In this document: positions 60,293 to 64,000 of the stretch, piece by piece
Position numbering within the stretch: position 1 is the first letter of the stretch
Layout of the letters: each line of letters begins with the position of its first letter
Source of the DNA: JARRQJ01 sp963761035
Lineage (GTDB): Bacteria; Pseudomonadota; Gammaproteobacteria; DRLM01
NCBI GenBank assembly: GCA_963761035.1
Contig: CAVXFH010000002.1
Span: forward strand, 558,001 to 622,000
DNA: 64,000 nucleotides
Direction: 5' to 3'
The notes under the pieces: model-generated
Database searches by the model: none
The model's input: the letters and a program-made list of their open reading frames with translations, nothing else
What the model was told of the DNA's origin: nothing
Program-made: the position numbers and the translations under genes

Positions 60293-61270
60293 TTATTTCC
60301 CCAGCAATTTGTGCACCGCCGCCGCCACGCTCCTGGCGTTGGGGATGGCGGCCTTTTCCAGGTGATGGTTGTAGGGGATGGGCACATTCGCCGCCGACAC
60401 GCGCACCGGCGCGGCATCCAGATCGAAGAAACATTCTTCGTTGATGATGGCCATCACCTCCGCGCCGACGCCCACCGGCGCCTCGGCCTCTTCCACCACG
60501 ACGGCGCGGTGGGTCTTGCTCACCGATTTCTTGATCCCGGCGCGGTCCAGCGGATTCAAGGCATACAGATCGACCACCTCGGCATCGATGCCTTCCTTGG
60601 CCAGCTGTTCCGCCGCCTGCAGGCACCAGTGCACGGAGATGTTATAGCCGAAGAGGGTAACGTCCTTGCCGGGACGGGCGATCTCGGAACCTTCCAGCGG
60701 ATGGAAATATTCCGCGTCCGGCACCTCGCCCTTCATGTTGTACATCAGCTCGTGTTCGTTGATGAATACCGGATCGTTGCAGCGCACCGCGGATTTGAGC
60801 AGGCCGTAAGCCTGTTTGGGGCTGGACGGCGTCACCACCCGCAACCCGGCGATACCCATGAACACCTTTTCCATGCGCGCCGAGTGCTGCGCGCCCAGCT
60901 GATGGGCGGTACCGCCCGGCGAGCGGATCACCACCGGCGCGGTCAACTGCCCGCCGGACATGTAGCGCACCTTGGCGGCGGCGTTGATGATCTGGTCGGT
61001 GGCGAGCCAGGCGAAGTTCACCGACATGATCTCGATGATGGGCCGCACGCCGATAAAGGAGGCGCCGATGCCGAGACCGGTATAACTGTTTTCGCTGATG
61101 GGGGTATCGATGACGCGCTCGGGACCGTATTTATCGTACAGGCCTTGCGTCGCCTTATAGGTGCCGCCGACCACGCCGATGTCCTCGCCCATGCAGATCA
61201 CCAGCGGATCGCGGGTCATCTCTTCATCATGGGCGCGACGGATCGCCTCCCAATACATCATGACCGCCAT
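60293..61270 (-). CDS. pdhB: pyruvate dehydrogenase E1 component, beta subunit
   Basis: A 325-residue transketolase-like beta subunit of heterotetrameric E1. Characteristic segments are MYWEAIRRAHDEEMTRDPLV, MGEDIGVVGGTYKATQGL, VIDTPISENSYTGLGIGASF, QHSARMEKVFMGIAGLRVVT and LFGYNISVHWCLQAAEQL. ATG 61268-61270 shares a base with the stop of pdhA, which supports this start over the longer frame to 61294. With pdhA it decarboxylates pyruvate using thiamine diphosphate and feeds the E2-E3 fusion. An acetoin dehydrogenase role cannot be excluded by sequence alone. Confidence 0.93.
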   Translation of the reverse strand: MAVMMYWEAIRRAHDEEMTRDPLVICMGEDIGVVGGTYKATQGLYDKYGPERVIDTPISENSYTGLGIGASFIGVRPIIEIMSVNFAWLATDQIINAAAKVRYMSGGQLTAPVVIRSPGGTAHQLGAQHSARMEKVFMGIAGLRVVTPSSPKQAYGLLKSAVRCNDPVFINEHELMYNMKGEVPDAEYFHPLEGSEIARPGKDVTLFGYNISVHWCLQAAEQLAKEGIDAEVVDLYALNPLDRAGIKKSVSKTHRAVVVEEAEAPVGVGAEVMAIINEECFFDLDAAPVRVSAANVPIPYNHHLEKAAIPNARSVAAAVHKLLGK

Positions 61271-62262
61271 CAGCGCGCCCCTCCCCGCACCCACGGATCA
61301 TTTTCCGCGAGGACATATTTATGCAGGTCCTCGAGCTTGGGCTCCGGCGATTCCTCGGCAAATTTAATGACCTCGTTTTCGATCTCGTCCAGGACTTCAT
61401 CGTCGAGCTTTTTATAGTCGTCCATGGTCAGGGTCTTGGCCTCGATGAGCCGGTCGCGCAGCATGATGATGGGATCGCGCTTGCTCCACATGCGCTCTTC
61501 TTCCTTGGCGCGGTAGGCGTTGGAATCGGACATGGAGTGGCCGCGATAACGGTAGGTCATCAATTCGAGGAAGTACGGTCCCTTGCCGGCGCGCACGTGC
61601 TCCACCGCGGTCTTGGCCGCCGCGTAGACCTTCTCCACGTCCTGGCCGTCGGTCTGCACGGCGGGAATGTTGTAACCGCACACCCGCTTGTATTGATCCA
61701 CCACGGCGGTGGAACGGTCGATGCGCGTGCCGATGCCGTAAAGGTTGTTCTCGCACACGTACAACACCGGCAGCTCCCACAGACTGGCCATGTTCATGGA
61801 CTCGTGGAAGGTGCCTTGATTATTGGCGGCATCGCCGAGGAAACAGATGGAGATATTGTCGCCGCCCTTCATCTTGATGGCCTTGGCCATGCCCACCGCC
61901 AACGGAAAGGGCCCGCCCACCAGGGCGTAGCCGCCCATGAAATGGTGCTCGGTATCGAAGATGTGCATGGAACCGCCGCGCCCCTTACTCGACCCGGTCT
62001 CCTTGCCGTACAGTTCCGCCATCACCGCCTTGGGTTCGGCGCCGCACAGGATGGCGTGGATATGATCGCGGTAACCGGTGATGACGTAATCATGGCCCGG
62101 CCGAGCGGCGGCCATCACCCCGTGAACACAGGCCTCCTGGCCGGGGTACAGATGCAAGAAACCGCCGATCTTGCGCTCGACATAGGCCTCGTAGCAGCGT
62201 TCCTCAAAACGTCGGGCAAAAAGCATCTGGCGCAGCAGGCGTTTCTTATCCGCGGCATTCAT
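61270..62262 (-). CDS. pdhA: pyruvate dehydrogenase E1 component, alpha subunit
   Basis: A 330-residue alpha subunit carrying the thiamine diphosphate motif GDAANNQGTFHESMNMASLW with NN at its end (CENNLYGIGT). Also visible are GYRDHIHAILCG, GRGGSMHIFD and the loop YRYRGHSMSDSNAYR. It starts the leftward operon pdhA-pdhB-E2/E3 and overlaps pdhB by one base. The heterotetrameric E1 type contrasts with the single-chain AceE of enterics. Confidence 0.94.
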   Translation of the reverse strand: MNAADKKRLLRQMLFARRFEERCYEAYVERKIGGFLHLYPGQEACVHGVMAAARPGHDYVITGYRDHIHAILCGAEPKAVMAELYGKETGSSKGRGGSMHIFDTEHHFMGGYALVGGPFPLAVGMAKAIKMKGGDNISICFLGDAANNQGTFHESMNMASLWELPVLYVCENNLYGIGTRIDRSTAVVDQYKRVCGYNIPAVQTDGQDVEKVYAAAKTAVEHVRAGKGPYFLELMTYRYRGHSMSDSNAYRAKEEERMWSKRDPIIMLRDRLIEAKTLTMDDYKKLDDEVLDEIENEVIKFAEESPEPKLEDLHKYVLAENDPWVRGGAR

Positions 62263-62442
62263 AAAAATCCTTACCTTAATCCTAGTGGAACATCCGGCTA
62301 TTTTTTTGAAACCGCCGCGTTATATGCAGAGGTCTTTCCCGAACGGCACCCCGTCGTTTATCTTCCGGCGGCAGAAACGCGGTATCATCGGGTTTTTGCG
62401 TTAACAGGTCAAGCCAAGGAACAGGGAAGAGGCTGTAACATA
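62263..62442. promoter_or_regulatory. divergent promoter region of pdhA and the aminopeptidase gene
   Basis: A 180-bp gap between divergent genes, so promoters in both directions are expected. It contains a T-run (62300-62307). No confident consensus elements or operator were recognised. Confidence 0.35.
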
Positions 62443-63923
62443 ATGAAAATGGTTATTACCCACCATAAAAATCCGCTCACTACCCATGAAGTAAACGGCT
62501 GGGATCATGTCATCCTGACACTGCCCTCGGCCCCCTGGCCCAAGATCCCATATAAAGATATATTGGAGCGTCGCGCCCGCCGCCAGGACAAGGACGACGG
62601 TCCCGCGGTCACCGAACTTCCCAACGAGCGCGACACCCGCATCACCTGGGCGACGGTCAAGCCCGATATCGGCAGCTTCGAACTGCTCACCCTGGCCCGC
62701 AAGCTGGTGGCCCCGCACTGGGATGGTGCGCATCCGGCGCGCATCGCCCTGGCCGCCCCCGGCCTGGAACCGGCGCTGGCCGCGCGGGTGATGGAGGCGC
62801 TGGTGGCGGCCGTACTCGCCAAGGCCAATCCCCTGCCCAACTATAAAAGTAAGACCAAACCGCAACGCGCCCTGCGCAGCATCGCGCTGTTCGGGCAATC
62901 GCAGAAACAGGATTTCAGCCGCACCCAGGCCGAGGCGGAAGGCAATCACCTGGCGCGCACGCTTACGGTACTGCCGCCCAACGCCCTCACCCCGGCGCGC
63001 TATCGCCTGCGCATCGCCGCGCTGGCCAAGCAATACGGCTGGCGCATGGAATTCCTCGGCATCAAGGCCCTGCGCCGTTTGAAGGCCGGCGCCTTTCTCG
63101 CCGTAGCGCAAGGCAGCGCCGCCCAGGACGACGGCATCGTCCATCTGCGCTACACGCCGCGTACTAAAAATAAGACTAAAAGACCGGCGCTGGCCCTGGT
63201 GGGCAAGGGCATCTGCTTCGACACCGGCGGCCACAACCTCAAGCCGGCGAAACACATGATGGGCATGCACGAAGACATGGCGGGCAGCGCCGTGGCGCTG
63301 GGCACGCTGTTGGCGCTGACCGAACTCAAGGTGAATTTTCCCGTGGACTGCTGGCTGGCGATCGCGCAGAACATGATCAGCCCTACGGCTTATAAACAGA
63401 ACGACGTAGTCACCGCCCTCAACGGCACCACCATCGAAATCGTGCACACCGACGCCGAAGGCCGCATGGTGCTGGCGGATACGCTGGCGCTGGCGAGCAA
63501 GGCCAAGCCGGGGATGATCATCGACTACGCTACGCTTACCGGGACTTGCGTCTATGCTTTAGGGACACGTTACAGCGGCGCCTTTACCAATCGCGGCGAG
63601 CTGCTTAATACCATCATCGATGCCGGCGTCGCAATCCGGCGAGCGGGTGTGGCCCTTCCCCACCGACGCCGACTACGACAAACCCTTGGAGAGCGACATC
63701 GCCGACGTCAAGCAATGCTCGCTGGAAGGCGAGGCCGATCATATTCTGGCGGCGCGGTTCTTGGGTCGGTTTGTGGATGACGAAGATTCCGTGGCTGCAT
63801 CTTGATCTGGCGAGTGCCAGTAATAAGGGGGGGCTGGCGCATATTCCTACGGCTACTACCGGGTTTGGGGTGCGGTATACGTTGGAGTTGGTGTTGGGGC
63901 GGGAGGTGATGAAGGTTAAATGA
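62443..63923 (+). CDS. leucyl aminopeptidase family (M17), with two frameshifts
   Basis: An M17 di-metal aminopeptidase. Metal-binding motifs are ALVGKGICFDTGGHNLKPAK and VHTDAEGRMVLADTLALA (HTDAEGR where the family has NTDAEGR). The frame from ATG 62443 leaves the family near 63625; the match resumes in another frame as SQSGERVWPFPTDADYD and SDIADVKQCSLEGEADHILA, and again after about 63780 as IPWLHLDLASASNKGGLAHI with GFGVRYTLELVLG, ending at TGA 63921-63923. Two single-base shifts therefore break the last 100 codons. They may be mutations or sequence errors. The much longer open frame back to 61321 is antisense to pdhA. Confidence 0.8.
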
Positions 63924-63957
63924 GCTCACTCAGCAATAAATAATTTGAGGATAGAGC

Positions 63958-64000
63958 ATGCTTACTTGGAATAAATTACTAAACCAAATTAGACGCAAGG
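63958..64000 (+). CDS. start of an unidentified gene, cut by the window edge
   Basis: ATG 63958 follows TTGAGGA with suitable spacing. Only 14 codons remain: MLTWNKLLNQIRRK. The beginning resembles dGTP triphosphohydrolases (M-TW-xLL), but this is too short to name. Confidence 0.4.
   Translation, partial: MLTWNKLLNQIRRK

Noticed and set aside
57175..60444. Long plus-strand open frame of over 1000 codons opposite the E2-E3 gene
   Set aside because: It is exactly antisense to a well-supported gene, is rich in His, Gly, Asp and Ala as expected from the reverse of GC-rich codons, and shows no family motif.
61321..62442. Upstream extension of the aminopeptidase frame by 374 codons
   Set aside because: It runs antisense through pdhA; the M17 family start is at 62443.

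Overview
The window looks like part of the chromosome of a moderately GC-rich gammaproteobacterium, probably a free-living and metabolically versatile one. The evidence is gene content and order: trmJ and suhB diverge at the left edge, mutS is followed by fdxA as in Pseudomonas, and YceH, ArfB, NnrS, SlyD, YchJ and a PrkB-type phosphoribulokinase are all present. No rRNA or tRNA gene and no CRISPR array was found. Several genes carry frameshifts or are remnants. Clustered frameshifts in otherwise well-conserved genes mean that either real gene decay or base-calling errors are possible.

Layout. 1-10.3 kb: housekeeping and repair genes (trmJ, suhB, a RhdA-type rhodanese, a TPR glycosyltransferase beside a collapsed paralogue, mutS, fdxA, an AddB-like nuclease). 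10.3-20.1 kb: a zwf remnant, an HDOD protein, a DUF1631 protein, then a leftward run of mutarotase, yceH, arfB, patatin, a PQQ-type sugar dehydrogenase and NnrS. 20.1-26.4 kb: an AT-richer stretch with a broken DUF938 methyltransferase, an orphan methyltransferase, decayed transposases of two families, a Sel1-repeat lipoprotein between two copies of the same IS end, a GT39-like membrane glycosyltransferase and a truncated response-regulator receiver.

26.8-37.7 kb is the most interesting block. It is a rightward cluster with an HPPD-like VOC protein, a circularly permuted ATP-grasp ligase, an alpha-E protein, a transglutaminase/DUF2126 giant, a second ATP-grasp fused to alpha-E, and a second transglutaminase. 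The core (ATP-grasp, alpha-E, transglutaminase, DUF2126) belongs to a class of predicted amidoligase/peptide-tag systems. The HPPD-like protein at its head, with a His-His-Glu metal triad, is the part that may be new.

38-46.4 kb: a shattered prkB, small stress and folding genes (DUF1993, SlyD, SRPBCC, cupredoxin, YchJ), a propeller lipoprotein, and a self-regulated LexA-like repressor with a Y-family polymerase behind a perfect 24-bp palindromic operator. 46.7-55 kb: a signalling region rich in cyclic-di-GMP proteins (GGDEF, EAL/HDOD, PilZ), a KefB/C-type antiporter and a FixL/FixJ-like two-component pair. 55.4-62.3 kb: a protein built of seven exact 45-residue HAF repeats, a small exported acidic protein and a leftward pyruvate dehydrogenase operon (E1 alpha, E1 beta, and one polypeptide fusing two lipoyl domains, E2 and E3). 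The window ends with a frameshifted M17 aminopeptidase and the first codons of another gene.
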